Shown in pieces: positions 1 to 8,618 of a stretch of DNA of 64,000 nt. Location: positions 1,351,154 through 1,415,153 of the forward strand of contig NZ_SOCE01000001.1 in assembly GCF_004365175.1 (NCBI RefSeq), written 5' to 3'. This DNA comes from Kribbella voronezhensis (GTDB lineage: Bacteria > Actinomycetota > Actinomycetes > Propionibacteriales > Kribbellaceae). A program made the position numbers and the translations under genes. The notes beneath the pieces are model-generated. The model saw only the letters and a list, made by a program, of their open reading frames with translations, did not search any database and was not told the origin of the DNA. Positions within the stretch are counted from its first letter, which is position 1, and every line of letters begins with the position of its first letter.

Positions 1-2127
1 ACGTTCACCGTGTCCGCTCCGGCCCGCTGGGTCGTCATCTCGAACGCGCCGACGCCCGAGCCCACGCCGTACCAGGGTGACAACGGCGAGGAGTTCGCTC
101 GCTGGGAGTTCGCGCCGACCGAGCGCATCTCGACGTACATCACTGCTGTGGTGGCCGGTCCGTACCACGTGGTCACCGATGTCTACGAGGGTCCGAACGG
201 GTCGTACCCGTTGTCGCTGCTGTGCCGGCCGTCGCTGGCCGAGCACCTCGACACCGAGGACCTGTTCGAGGTGACCAAGCAGGGCTTCGAGCTGTTCGAG
301 CGCGCCTTCGGTACGCCGTACCCGTTCCACAAGTACGACCAGGCGTTCGTGCCGGAGTACAACATGGGCGCGATGGAGAACGCCGGCTGCGTGACGCTGC
401 GGGACGAGTACATCTTCCGCAGCCGTACTACGCACGCCGAGCTGGAGAGCCGCGCGAACACCGTGCTGCACGAGCTCGCGCACATGTGGTTCGGCGACCT
501 GGTCACGATGACCTGGTGGGACGACCTGTGGCTGAACGAGTCGTTCGCCGAGTGGGCCAGCCATTGGGCCCAGGTGGTTGCCACCGAGAAGTACAACGGC
601 GCCTGGACGACCTTCTGCAACGCGCGGAAGAACTGGGCGTACCGGCAGGACCAGCTGCCCTCGACGCACCCGATCGCCGCGGACATGGTCGACTTCCACG
701 CCGTCGAGGTGAACTTCGACGGGATCACCTACGCCAAGGGTGCCTCCGCGCTGCGCCAGCTCGTCGCGTTCGTCGGCGAGGACACCTTCGTCGAGGCGCT
801 GAAGGAGTACTTCGCCGACCACGCTTTCGGCAACACCGAACTGGCCGATCTGCTGAAGCCGCTGGAGAAGGCGTCCGGCCGCGACCTGGACGACTGGACC
901 GAGCGCTGGCTGCGGACCGCCGGGGTGAACACGCTGCGCGCCGACTTCACCGTCGACGACTCGGGCGCCTTCAAGACGTTCGCGATCGACCAGACCGCCG
1001 CGGCGAACTTCCCCGTACTGCGGCCGCACCGGCTCGCGATCGGTCTGTACCGCAAGACCGACGCCGGCCTGGTTCGCACCGAGCGGTTCGAGGTCGACAT
1101 CGACGGTCCGCGCACCGAGCTCGCCGAACTGGTCGGTGCGACTCAGCCCGACCTGGTGCTGCTGAACGACGACGACCTCACCTACGCCAAGATCCGGCTC
1201 GACGAGCGGTCGCGCGCGACCCTGGTCGACTCGATCGACCAGCTGTCCGACTCGCTGGCCCGCGCGCTCGCCTGGGGTGCCGCCTGGGACATGACCCGCG
1301 ACGCCGAGATGCCGGCCAGCCAGTACGTCGGCATGGTGCTGCGCGGCATCCGGGCCGAGACCGACCTGACCGGCGTGCGTTCGCTGCTCGGCCAGGCGAC
1401 CTCGGCGATCAACAGCTACTCGGCGCCGGAGCACCGGGCCGACCTGCGCGCGCAGTACGAGCAGACGCTGGCCGAACTGGTCGACGGGGCCGAGGCGGGG
1501 AGCGACCACCAGCTCGCGTTCGCGCGGGCCTACATCGCCGGCGTCTTCTCCGCCGCAGGCGCTGACCGGCTGGCCGGCTGGCTGGACGGCCGCGACCTGC
1601 CGACCGGGCTGGTGGTCGACACCGATCTGCGCTGGACACTGATCGTCGCGCTGGCCCGGCTGGGCCGGATCGACGCGGACGGCATCGACGACGAGCTGAC
1701 CCGCGACACCACGATCACCGGGCAGGAGCGGGCCGCCCAGGCCCGCGCGGCACGGCCGAGCGCGGAGGCGAAGGCAGAGGCCTGGCGGATCGCGGTGGAG
1801 GCCGGAGACACCCCGAACGAGACCCAGTTCCGGACCATCCTGGGCTTCCAGCAGCCGGGTCAGGAGGAACTGCTGCGGCCGTACGTCGACAAGTACCTGA
1901 CCGCCGCCAAGGACGTCTACACGCGACTCGGCTCGTCGATGGGCGAGAACGTCCTGGTCTACCTGTCGCCGCGCAACCTGCCGGAGGAGTCCACGCTGCA
2001 GGCCCTCACCGGCTGGCTGGACACCGAGGCCGAGTCGGTCGACGCTCCGACCCTCCGGTACGTCGGCGAGGCACGCGCCGACCTGATGCGCGCACTGGAC
2101 GCCCAGCGCTGCGACGCTGCGGGGTAG
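1..2127 (+). CDS. pepN: Aminopeptidase N (M1 family), 5' end outside window
   Basis: Zinc metallo-aminopeptidase that removes N-terminal residues from peptides in the cytoplasm. The reading frame is already open at base 1, so the gene starts upstream; about 708 codons remain of the roughly 850 usual for actinobacterial PepN. The exopeptidase motif GAMEN lies at about 370-384. The zinc motif HELAH is encoded at 469-483, and the third ligand, the Glu of WLNESFAEW, at 538-540. The C-terminal half is the helical ERAP1-like domain. The GTG at base 10 is internal and is not the start. A hairpin follows the TAG stop. Identification is firm from the motifs. Confidence 0.95.
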   Translation, partial: TFTVSAPARWVVISNAPTPEPTPYQGDNGEEFARWEFAPTERISTYITAVVAGPYHVVTDVYEGPNGSYPLSLLCRPSLAEHLDTEDLFEVTKQGFELFERAFGTPYPFHKYDQAFVPEYNMGAMENAGCVTLRDEYIFRSRTTHAELESRANTVLHELAHMWFGDLVTMTWWDDLWLNESFAEWASHWAQVVATEKYNGAWTTFCNARKNWAYRQDQLPSTHPIAADMVDFHAVEVNFDGITYAKGASALRQLVAFVGEDTFVEALKEYFADHAFGNTELADLLKPLEKASGRDLDDWTERWLRTAGVNTLRADFTVDDSGAFKTFAIDQTAAANFPVLRPHRLAIGLYRKTDAGLVRTERFEVDIDGPRTELAELVGATQPDLVLLNDDDLTYAKIRLDERSRATLVDSIDQLSDSLARALAWGAAWDMTRDAEMPASQYVGMVLRGIRAETDLTGVRSLLGQATSAINSYSAPEHRADLRAQYEQTLAELVDGAEAGSDHQLAFARAYIAGVFSAAGADRLAGWLDGRDLPTGLVVDTDLRWTLIVALARLGRIDADGIDDELTRDTTITGQERAAQARAARPSAEAKAEAWRIAVEAGDTPNETQFRTILGFQQPGQEELLRPYVDKYLTAAKDVYTRLGSSMGENVLVYLSPRNLPEESTLQALTGWLDTEAESVDAPTLRYVGEARADLMRALDAQRCDAAG

Positions 2128-2135
2128 TTCTTGGC

Positions 2136-2175
2136 TCGGAGCTCAGTACACCGGAGATAGTGTGCTGAGCTCCGA
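2136..2175 (+). terminator. 16-bp stem-loop between pepN and next gene
   Basis: Arms 2136-2151 and 2160-2175 pair as a 16-bp stem with one G-U wobble around an 8-nt loop. The stem begins 8 nt after the pepN stop and ends 3 nt before the AGGAG of the next gene. No U-tract follows. It may be a terminator or an attenuator; the sequence alone does not decide. Confidence 0.6.
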
Positions 2176-2186
2176 TCTAGGAGACT

Positions 2187-2723
2187 ATGCGGGTGGCTTC
2201 CCCTGATCCCGCCCTTGCTGGTGCTGCTGCTGTCGCTCTGACCGGACTGGCCGAGGCTTACCGCCCCCGGCCGATCACTCCGCTCCTCCCCTGGCGCTAC
2301 CCGAACCGCCTGGTCAAGCCGTACGTCGTCACCGCCCGCGGCCGCGCCTGGGACGACCAGATGGTCGCGCTGGCCCGTACTGCGGCTTCCCGGCAGCTCG
2401 ACTTCGACGACGCGATGGGCGGCATCGGCCTCGCTGTCGTCGTCCTGCACCTCGGCGACGACGGCGTCTACCTCGTCGTCCAGAGCTGGGCCAAGGACTT
2501 CCAGTCCCGCCTCAGCATCTTCTCCGGCTTCGACGTCGAAGACCTCCGCCCCGCCCCCATCGGCGCCGCACCCTGTGTGTGGGAACTAGAGGTCCTCAGC
2601 CACGAACGCGCCTCCTACGTCACCCACATCCTCAACGCCGAGGTCGACGTGGACGCCTGGCTGGAAGATGCCCTGGACACCCGCCCCACCCCACCCACCG
2701 ACGGAATCCCGTCGGGCACCTGA
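2187..2723 (+). CDS. Conserved hypothetical protein, 178 aa
   Basis: I do not recognise this protein. It is soluble, with no signal peptide or membrane segment. The start ATG is well placed 3 nt after AGGAG (2179-2183). The N-terminal part is Pro/Arg-rich. The centre has a hydrophobic beta-like stretch (GIGLAVVVLHLG, YLVVQSW), and the C-terminal end has WELEVLSHERASYVTHIL followed by a Pro/Thr tail. It follows pepN on the same strand behind a strong hairpin, so co-transcription would need read-through. A housekeeping accessory role is possible, but no function is assigned. Confidence 0.75.
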   Translation: MRVASPDPALAGAAAVALTGLAEAYRPRPITPLLPWRYPNRLVKPYVVTARGRAWDDQMVALARTAASRQLDFDDAMGGIGLAVVVLHLGDDGVYLVVQSWAKDFQSRLSIFSGFDVEDLRPAPIGAAPCVWELEVLSHERASYVTHILNAEVDVDAWLEDALDTRPTPPTDGIPSGT

Positions 2724-3044
2724 ACGCGCCCGCACCGCACCTGCTACGCCGGCCGCGGACTTTGACAGTTCATGGTTAACGATTAACTGTCAATTGGTCA
2801 CCACTGTGATTCTTTGATGGGAAATCAGCACCGCTCGACGAGCAGAATCAGAAAGTGTTATCGCAAGTGCGTGGGGTGACATTCAAACGGTCGCTTGGAC
2901 ACCTATTGTGGCGGGTTGGTTCCGGGGCGCGATGCTTTGTCCAGAAGGAGATTCTCAACACCTGAGCAGGGCTCATTTCTTGCGGTTTCGGCATTAAGGT
3001 AGCGGCATCAGAATGCCCGACGGAACCCGGGGAGGGGCTTTGTC
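2724..3044. promoter_or_regulatory. Intergenic region with 9-bp inverted repeat
   Basis: No gene is supported here. TTGACAGTT (2762-2770) and AACTGTCAA (2785-2793) form a perfect 9-bp inverted repeat with centres 23 bp apart. It lies in an AT-rich patch (2760-2830) inside very GC-rich DNA, which looks like an operator or a promoter region for the gene at 3045. GGAGGGG (3031-3037) is that gene's ribosome binding site. Confidence 0.45.
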
Positions 3045-3923
3045 GTGACACACCTGGATCACCGGAAACCGCCCACCCGGGCCGCCAGGAGTAAGCACAG
3101 CGCCAGCAGTCCATCGAGCGACGCTGCCAGCCGCAAGACGACCGGCCGCTCGGCCGGCGACGGCACCGGCCGGCAGACGACGGACCGCTCGCTCGGCGAC
3201 GGCACCGGCCGGCAGACGACGGACCGCTCGCTCGGCGACGGCACCGGCCGGAGGAAGACTAGCAACTCGCACAGTGCCGGCAGCCCGTCGAGCGACGGCA
3301 CCAGGCGGCGCAAGGCGAGCCGGTCGCACAGTGCCATCGGTGCTGCTGTGGTCGGCGGTGCCGCGATGGTCGCCGCTTTTGCCTTCATCCTCACCAACGG
3401 CAACTCCCACACGACCGACGACAGCATCCGGACCGGCTCGCTGCCGCAGGCGACCTCGACGGTCGCGCAGCCGCGGACCAACTCGGCGCCGACGCTCGCC
3501 TCCGGCAAGGCGGACCGCAAGCCGCCGGTAGGCAAGACCACCACCAGCAAGACGACCGCGGGCAAGACCTCGGCCACTCCGAACACCGGCTCCGAGTCGC
3601 CGACCTTCCGCCGCGGCCAATGGATCGCCGTCGTCGACTCCGTCCAGGCAGACGCCGGGGTCGCGGCCGACCAACTGGCCAAGGGCCTCGCTGCGAAACT
3701 GATCGCGGCAGGCGTCCCCGCGAAGGCGCTGCTCGCCTCCGGCCAGTACCCGGGCCTAGCAAACAGCAGCTTCGAGCCGATCCGCGGCACCTGGATCGTC
3801 TACATCGGCCCGGTCAGCTCGGCCGACGCCGCCAACACACTCTGCGTCTCCCCGAAGACCCAGAAAGCAGTAGGCGCCATCCCAGCCTGCCCCACGTACG
3901 AACCAGCAACAGTCCACAACTGA
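3045..3923 (+). CDS. Single-pass membrane protein with C-terminal SPOR-like domain
   Basis: 292 aa. The GTG start is preceded by GGAGGGG. Residues 1-100 are a basic, Ser/Thr/Gly-rich region containing a 13-residue unit, GDGTGRQTTDRSL, in tandem (39-bp DNA repeats). One membrane segment lies near residues 98-120. A Thr/Lys/Ala-rich linker follows, then a folded C-terminal domain (about 190-290) with GQWIA, GQYPG, WIVYIGP and two late Cys residues. That domain resembles SPOR-type folds and recurs at the end of the protein at 31119-32672, on the other side of the injection-system genes. The topology suggests a cytoplasmic basic tail and an extracytoplasmic C-terminus. Function is unknown; binding to peptidoglycan or to the particle is inference. 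Confidence 0.75.
   Translation: MTHLDHRKPPTRAARSKHSASSPSSDAASRKTTGRSAGDGTGRQTTDRSLGDGTGRQTTDRSLGDGTGRRKTSNSHSAGSPSSDGTRRRKASRSHSAIGAAVVGGAAMVAAFAFILTNGNSHTTDDSIRTGSLPQATSTVAQPRTNSAPTLASGKADRKPPVGKTTTSKTTAGKTSATPNTGSESPTFRRGQWIAVVDSVQADAGVAADQLAKGLAAKLIAAGVPAKALLASGQYPGLANSSFEPIRGTWIVYIGPVSSADAANTLCVSPKTQKAVGAIPACPTYEPATVHN
3159..3250 (+). repeat. 39-bp tandem repeat in coding sequence
   Basis: Two full copies and a partial copy of a 39-bp unit encode GDGTGRQTTDRSL inside the disordered basic N-terminus of the gene at 3045. The copies are almost identical, which points to recent slippage. Confidence 0.8.
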
Positions 3924-4034
3924 CCTCGTACGCCGCCCCGCCTCTCCGCGCGACCCCAGCACTGCGCTGCGCACCCTGACCCGCCGTACGCCGGCGCGCC
4001 TCACCGGCACGGCCAACTCGGCGTACGGAGGTGC

Positions 4035-6383
4035 TCAGCGGGCGGTCCAGCTCGAGGCGCTTTGGTTGCCGACGTCGGTGGTCCAGATCGGGTGGGGGGC
4101 TTGCCGGCCGTCGAGTGAAGCGACGTAGATGCGGGCCGAGGTGACGGGCCCGCGGCGGAAGGCGAGCTGGTCGCCGTGAGGGGACCAGGTCGGGTCCTGG
4201 TCGAGCGTGCTGCCGTCGGTGAACTGGCAGAGTTTGCCGCCGCCGATAGGGTTGCTGATCAGCGCTCGGTTGCAGGCCACGGGCGAGCCGTCCACGTTGG
4301 TCAGGAAGATCGCCCACGAGCCCTCGGCCAGGAAATGCCGGTACGCGATCACGCCCGGCAGCACCGGCGACCAGGCCGGGTCCGCGTCGGCGCCCGTCGT
4401 CACCTGGCGAGCTTTCTGCGTACCGTCGAGCGGCACCGTGAAGACGCCGGTGCCGACAGGAGAACCGGGCACGGGCCGGACCCGCTGCGCCTGGAAAGCA
4501 ACCCGGTTGCCGTCCGGCGAGATAGCGGGATCGCTGACTCCGACACCTTGTCCCGATGCGGTGAAAAGCTGTTTCAGGACTTTGCCGTCCGTGTCGACCA
4601 AATAGAGCCCACTGGTCTTGCCCGCTAAACAGGCGACCACGAGCTGAGTCGGGACCTTGGTGTTCCACGCCGGGCGGGTGATGCCGTCCGCGCACTGCGC
4701 CGGCACTTTCGTGAACAGTGGACGCGCGCCGCTGCCGTCCGCGCCCGACACCCACAAAGCCGGCTTGGCGGGCGGCGTCGACCGCGTGAAGATCATCGAT
4801 TTACGATCCGGCGACAGCACCGGCCCGGAGTCGACCCCGGCCGCAGCATTGCCGGCGAACCTGCTGAGCTTGACCGACTTGCCCGGATTGCCGGCGTCGG
4901 CCAGGTAGAGGCTCTGACCGTCGCCATTCTGAAGCGGGATGACGAGCTCCGACTCGCTGACCGGAATCCCTGCGAGCGGGAGAGCCTTCAAGGTCGGCGC
5001 CGTGACGGACGGCGTGACGGAGGTCGGCGCCGAGGTGACTACCGAGGTGGGTGTCGTGGCGGGCGGGTTCTGGGTCGCTTGGTTGTTGGAGTCGCCCGAG
5101 GTCAGCTGGATCGCCACGAACACACCGACGGCGAGCAACGCCACTCCCCCGGCAGCGATGGCGATCCGGCGCCGGGTCTCGCTCGAAATCGGTGTCCTGG
5201 TCGGTTTCGGCAGCACGCGGGACGCCGTACCGGTGCCTGCTGCACCGCCAGCCGCCTGTGACCCGCCTGCACCGACCGCCGGCAGCGATGCGGTGGCTCC
5301 GACAGCGGACAAGGGCGCGGTCGCCTCAGTGTCCGTGTATTGCACGGCGCCCAAGGCGATGTCGTGCTTCGGGTGGGTGTCCAGTGCCGTGGGAGTGGAG
5401 AAGCGCGACTGCAGCAAGTGGCTGACCAGGGGGATCCGCGAACTGCCACCGACGAGCACGATCGCGGTCAGCTGGTCGCTCGTCGTACCGGCGGCGCGTA
5501 GGGCCCGGCCGGTCGCCTCGACGGTCTGCTCGAGTGCGGGCGCTATCAGGGTCTCCAGCTCGGCGCGGGTCAGCCGGACCGACGTACTACGGCCTGGCAG
5601 GGTCACCGGGATCATCGTGTCCACGTCGACCGACAGGGCTTCCTTCGCCTCCACACAATCGCGGCGAAGCCTGGTCAGTGCGGTTCGTCCTTCCGGAGTG
5701 TCCAGGTCCAACTGCTCCATCGCCGGGCCGAGCGCGCCCACGACGTGCTGGAAAACGGCCTCGTCGAAGTCGACGCCGCCCAACTGCTCGATGCCCTCAG
5801 GATTGCCGAGGATGGTGAACCCGTTGCCGGTCTTCTCCAGCACGCAGACATCGAAGGTGCCGCCGCCGAGGTCGTAGACGGCCACCCGGTCGCCCGGCTG
5901 CAGGCGCGCCTGCGCGGCGTACTGGATCGCGGCCGCTTGTGGCTCGGGGCAGGTGACGGTCGGGCCGACGTCGGCCAGGGAGATCACCTGGTCGACCAGT
6001 TCTCGTTTGTACGCGCCCCAGTTGGCCGGGTAGGTCAGGACGATCTCGTCCGGTGGTGCGCCGCGGCGCTCGGTGGCGGTCGCGACCACCGAGGAGAGCA
6101 GGCGAGCGGACAGCGCCTGCGCCGAGAACGGCGTACCGGCGACCATCAGCGGGATCGGGTCGCCGATCCGGCGCTTGAACTCGCGGACGACCCGGGACGG
6201 ATCGGTGGCACCACGGCGCTCAGCCGCCTCGCCGACCAGGAACTGGCCGTCCTCCTGCAGGTAGAGCACGGACGGGATCTGCAACGCCCGGTTGCCGAGG
6301 CCGAGCATGCTCGGTGGACCGCCGTTGCGCATCGCCGCGGCAGTGAAAGTCGTCCCCAGATCTACGCCCAGCCGATATCCCAT
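4035..6383 (-). CDS. Hsp70-like ATPase fused to membrane segment and PD40/TolB-like propeller
   Basis: 782 aa from the ATG at 6383, which sits just after GAGGTGGGGG; a further-upstream ATG is open but less convincing. Residues 1-350 are an Hsp70 actin-like ATPase with GVDLGTT, VYDLGGGTFDV and IVLVGGSSRIP. No substrate-binding domain follows. Instead there is an Ala/Thr linker, one membrane segment near 405-430 (IAIAAGGVALLAVGVFVAI), a Pro/Thr stretch and a beta-propeller-like region with LSPDRKSMIF, ISPDGNRVAF and WSPHGDQLAF. It is divergent from the lysozyme/NlpC gene with 118 bp between starts. The likely arrangement is ATPase inside and propeller outside. Its function here is unknown; signalling across the membrane is inference. 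Confidence 0.85.
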   Translation of the reverse strand: MGYRLGVDLGTTFTAAAMRNGGPPSMLGLGNRALQIPSVLYLQEDGQFLVGEAAERRGATDPSRVVREFKRRIGDPIPLMVAGTPFSAQALSARLLSSVVATATERRGAPPDEIVLTYPANWGAYKRELVDQVISLADVGPTVTCPEPQAAAIQYAAQARLQPGDRVAVYDLGGGTFDVCVLEKTGNGFTILGNPEGIEQLGGVDFDEAVFQHVVGALGPAMEQLDLDTPEGRTALTRLRRDCVEAKEALSVDVDTMIPVTLPGRSTSVRLTRAELETLIAPALEQTVEATGRALRAAGTTSDQLTAIVLVGGSSRIPLVSHLLQSRFSTPTALDTHPKHDIALGAVQYTDTEATAPLSAVGATASLPAVGAGGSQAAGGAAGTGTASRVLPKPTRTPISSETRRRIAIAAGGVALLAVGVFVAIQLTSGDSNNQATQNPPATTPTSVVTSAPTSVTPSVTAPTLKALPLAGIPVSESELVIPLQNGDGQSLYLADAGNPGKSVKLSRFAGNAAAGVDSGPVLSPDRKSMIFTRSTPPAKPALWVSGADGSGARPLFTKVPAQCADGITRPAWNTKVPTQLVVACLAGKTSGLYLVDTDGKVLKQLFTASGQGVGVSDPAISPDGNRVAFQAQRVRPVPGSPVGTGVFTVPLDGTQKARQVTTGADADPAWSPVLPGVIAYRHFLAEGSWAIFLTNVDGSPVACNRALISNPIGGGKLCQFTDGSTLDQDPTWSPHGDQLAFRRGPVTSARIYVASLDGRQAPHPIWTTDVGNQSASSWTAR

Positions 6384-6501
6384 TCCCCCACCTCGGATAA
6401 GCACCCCCGGGTCCGAATGGATCAGCCGACGGTGCACTCATCGTAGGGCAACGGCCTTAAAGTGGTCTTGGATCCACCGGGGGAAATCGCAGGGGGTTGT
6501 G
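6384..6501. promoter_or_regulatory. Divergent promoter region
   Basis: 118 bp separate the starts of the Hsp70-like gene (minus) and the lysozyme/NlpC gene (plus). AGGGGGT (6491-6497) is the ribosome binding site of the plus-strand gene. No clear promoter hexamers could be assigned. Confidence 0.5.
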
Positions 6502-8583
6502 ATGCCGAAATTGTCGATCGCCGAGATCTACGATGCCGCGTTGTCCGCGGGATTCACGCCGCAGCAGGCAACCACCTGGACCGCCATCGCGATGGCCGAG
6601 TCGGGCGGCCGGACCGGCGCGCTCAACGACAAGGGCGAGCACTCGATGGGGCTCTGGCAGATCAACGTCGCGTCCGACGGCGGCCGCGCCAGCCGGTACG
6701 GCGACCTGAACGACCCGCGGGCGAACGCGAGGGCGGCGTACGCGATCTCGCACCACGGCACGGACATGCGGCCGTGGACCACGACGCACGACTCGCACAA
6801 GGGCACGGCGGCCGACTACCGCACCTACCTGGACGAGGTGGAAGCCGTCACCGGCGTGCAGGGCGACGACCGAGGAGTCGGCGGGTACAGCTCTCACCTG
6901 CCGCCGCCACTGCCCTCCACCAACGGGACAGCGCATCCCGCCATGCTGCAGCCCACGTCGTACGACCAGATCGACGCCGGACACACTGTCGTCGGGATGC
7001 AGTCGGACACCGACCACGACGGCCTGACGGACGCGTTCGAGCAGGCGGCCGGTACCGGTGTGAAGGTGGCCGACACCGATCACGACGGCCTCACCGACGG
7101 GTACGAGGTGGCCGTCAGCCACTCGAGCCCGCTGCTGGCCGACGGTGACTCCGACGGCCTGTCCGACAGTACGGAGGCGTCGCTGGGCAGCAATCCGCTG
7201 AAGTGGGACAGCGACAACGACGGGCTGTCGGACAGGGTCGAGCTCCAGTACGGCTCGGACCCGCAGCACGCGGACGCCGGTGACGGCGTGATCCCCGGCC
7301 CACCCCAACCCGCAGTACCGCAGCCCGCCGGGCAACAGCTCGCCGGGCAACAACTCGTCGGGCAACAACTCGTCGGGCAGCAAGCGGTGATGCAGCAGAC
7401 AGGCGGCCAACTGCAGAGCATGCAGGCCGCCGGTACGCCGGGGCTCGGCGCCGGCTCCACCAAGGTGGAGCGGTTCGTCGACGTCGCCCTGGCACAGGAG
7501 GGCGACAAGTACGTCTTCGGCGTCCGGGCGAAACTGGACGATCCGAATCCGGACAAGTTCGACTGTTCCGAGCTGACCAAGTGGGCCGCGCACCAGGCCG
7601 GGGTGGAGATCCCGGACGGCGCGATGTACCAGTACCTCGATCTCAAGCAGAAGGACTCGCTGATCTCGGTCGACCAGGCCATGCACACCAAGGGCGCGCT
7701 GCTGTTCTACTTCTCGGACGAGCCGACGCCCGGCGGCGGCCGGCCGTCGAGGGCGCACGTCGCCATCAGCCTCGGCGACGGACGCACGATCGAGGCCAAG
7801 GGCACGAAGTACGGCGTGGGTGAGTTCACCGCGCACAACCGGTTCAACTACGCGGGCGTGATCCCGGGTCTCGATTCGTCGATGGCACCGGCCGGCCACG
7901 CGGCCGAATCCTTCCAGCCGGTCAGCGCTACTCCCGTCAGCCACTACGACCAGATCGACCTCGGTACGTCGATCGTCGCGCCACCGGATACAGATCACGA
8001 TGGCCTCACCGATGCGTTCGAGAAGCTGGCGGGCACGAGCCCGACCTCGGCCGACACCGACAAGGACGGGCTGCCGGACGCGTTCGAGGCGATCAAGTCG
8101 CACACCGATCCGTTGACCGCGGACACCGATCACGACGGGGTGTCGGACCCGTTCGAGCTCTCCGCCGGTACCGACCCGGGCAAGATCCCCGGCGTCGCCG
8201 GAGTCGGCGGGCAGGGTCAGTTCGCCGAGGTGATCCGCGGCGGCGTGGTGGACAGCGACCACGACGGCCTGACCGACACGTACGAGACCAGGGCCGGGCT
8301 GAACCCGCACAGCATGGACACCGATGGCGACGGGCTGTCCGACAGCACCGAGCTGTCGCTGGGGACGAACCCGGCCGCGCTGGACTCCGATCACGACGGG
8401 ATCAGCGATTCGCTCGAGGTTCAGTTCGGCGCCGATCCGGTCAACACCGGACTGGGCGGCGACCTGGGGGCCGGCACCGGCACGGGGGCGCTGACCGGAG
8501 TGGGCGACGGCCTGGATCACGAGCTGGGCGGAATCCATGGGCCGGAAGGTCTGGGCGGGACACCCGACAGTGCTCCACACTGA
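6502..8583 (+). CDS. Lysozyme-like / calcium-repeat / NlpC-P60-like multidomain protein
   Basis: 693 aa from the ATG at 6502, behind AGGGGGT; the longer upstream frame overlaps the divergent gene and is unlikely. Residues 1-120 look like a soluble lytic transglycosylase or lysozyme (AMAESGGRTGA, HSMGLWQIN). Residues 163-256 and 494-649 are thrombospondin type 3-like calcium repeats (DTDHDGLTDAFE and variants). Between them are a Gln-rich linker with GQQLV repeats and an NlpC/P60-like cysteine peptidase segment (FDCSELTKWA, RAHVAISLGDG). There is no signal peptide. It is well suited to cutting peptidoglycan. Its position beside the injection genes suggests a cargo, spike-associated or release enzyme, but that is inference. 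Confidence 0.85.
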   Translation: MPKLSIAEIYDAALSAGFTPQQATTWTAIAMAESGGRTGALNDKGEHSMGLWQINVASDGGRASRYGDLNDPRANARAAYAISHHGTDMRPWTTTHDSHKGTAADYRTYLDEVEAVTGVQGDDRGVGGYSSHLPPPLPSTNGTAHPAMLQPTSYDQIDAGHTVVGMQSDTDHDGLTDAFEQAAGTGVKVADTDHDGLTDGYEVAVSHSSPLLADGDSDGLSDSTEASLGSNPLKWDSDNDGLSDRVELQYGSDPQHADAGDGVIPGPPQPAVPQPAGQQLAGQQLVGQQLVGQQAVMQQTGGQLQSMQAAGTPGLGAGSTKVERFVDVALAQEGDKYVFGVRAKLDDPNPDKFDCSELTKWAAHQAGVEIPDGAMYQYLDLKQKDSLISVDQAMHTKGALLFYFSDEPTPGGGRPSRAHVAISLGDGRTIEAKGTKYGVGEFTAHNRFNYAGVIPGLDSSMAPAGHAAESFQPVSATPVSHYDQIDLGTSIVAPPDTDHDGLTDAFEKLAGTSPTSADTDKDGLPDAFEAIKSHTDPLTADTDHDGVSDPFELSAGTDPGKIPGVAGVGGQGQFAEVIRGGVVDSDHDGLTDTYETRAGLNPHSMDTDGDGLSDSTELSLGTNPAALDSDHDGISDSLEVQFGADPVNTGLGGDLGAGTGTGALTGVGDGLDHELGGIHGPEGLGGTPDSAPH

Positions 8584-8618
8584 GACTTGGTGTCTTTCAC
8601 CAGGCCGGGGGGCTTGCC

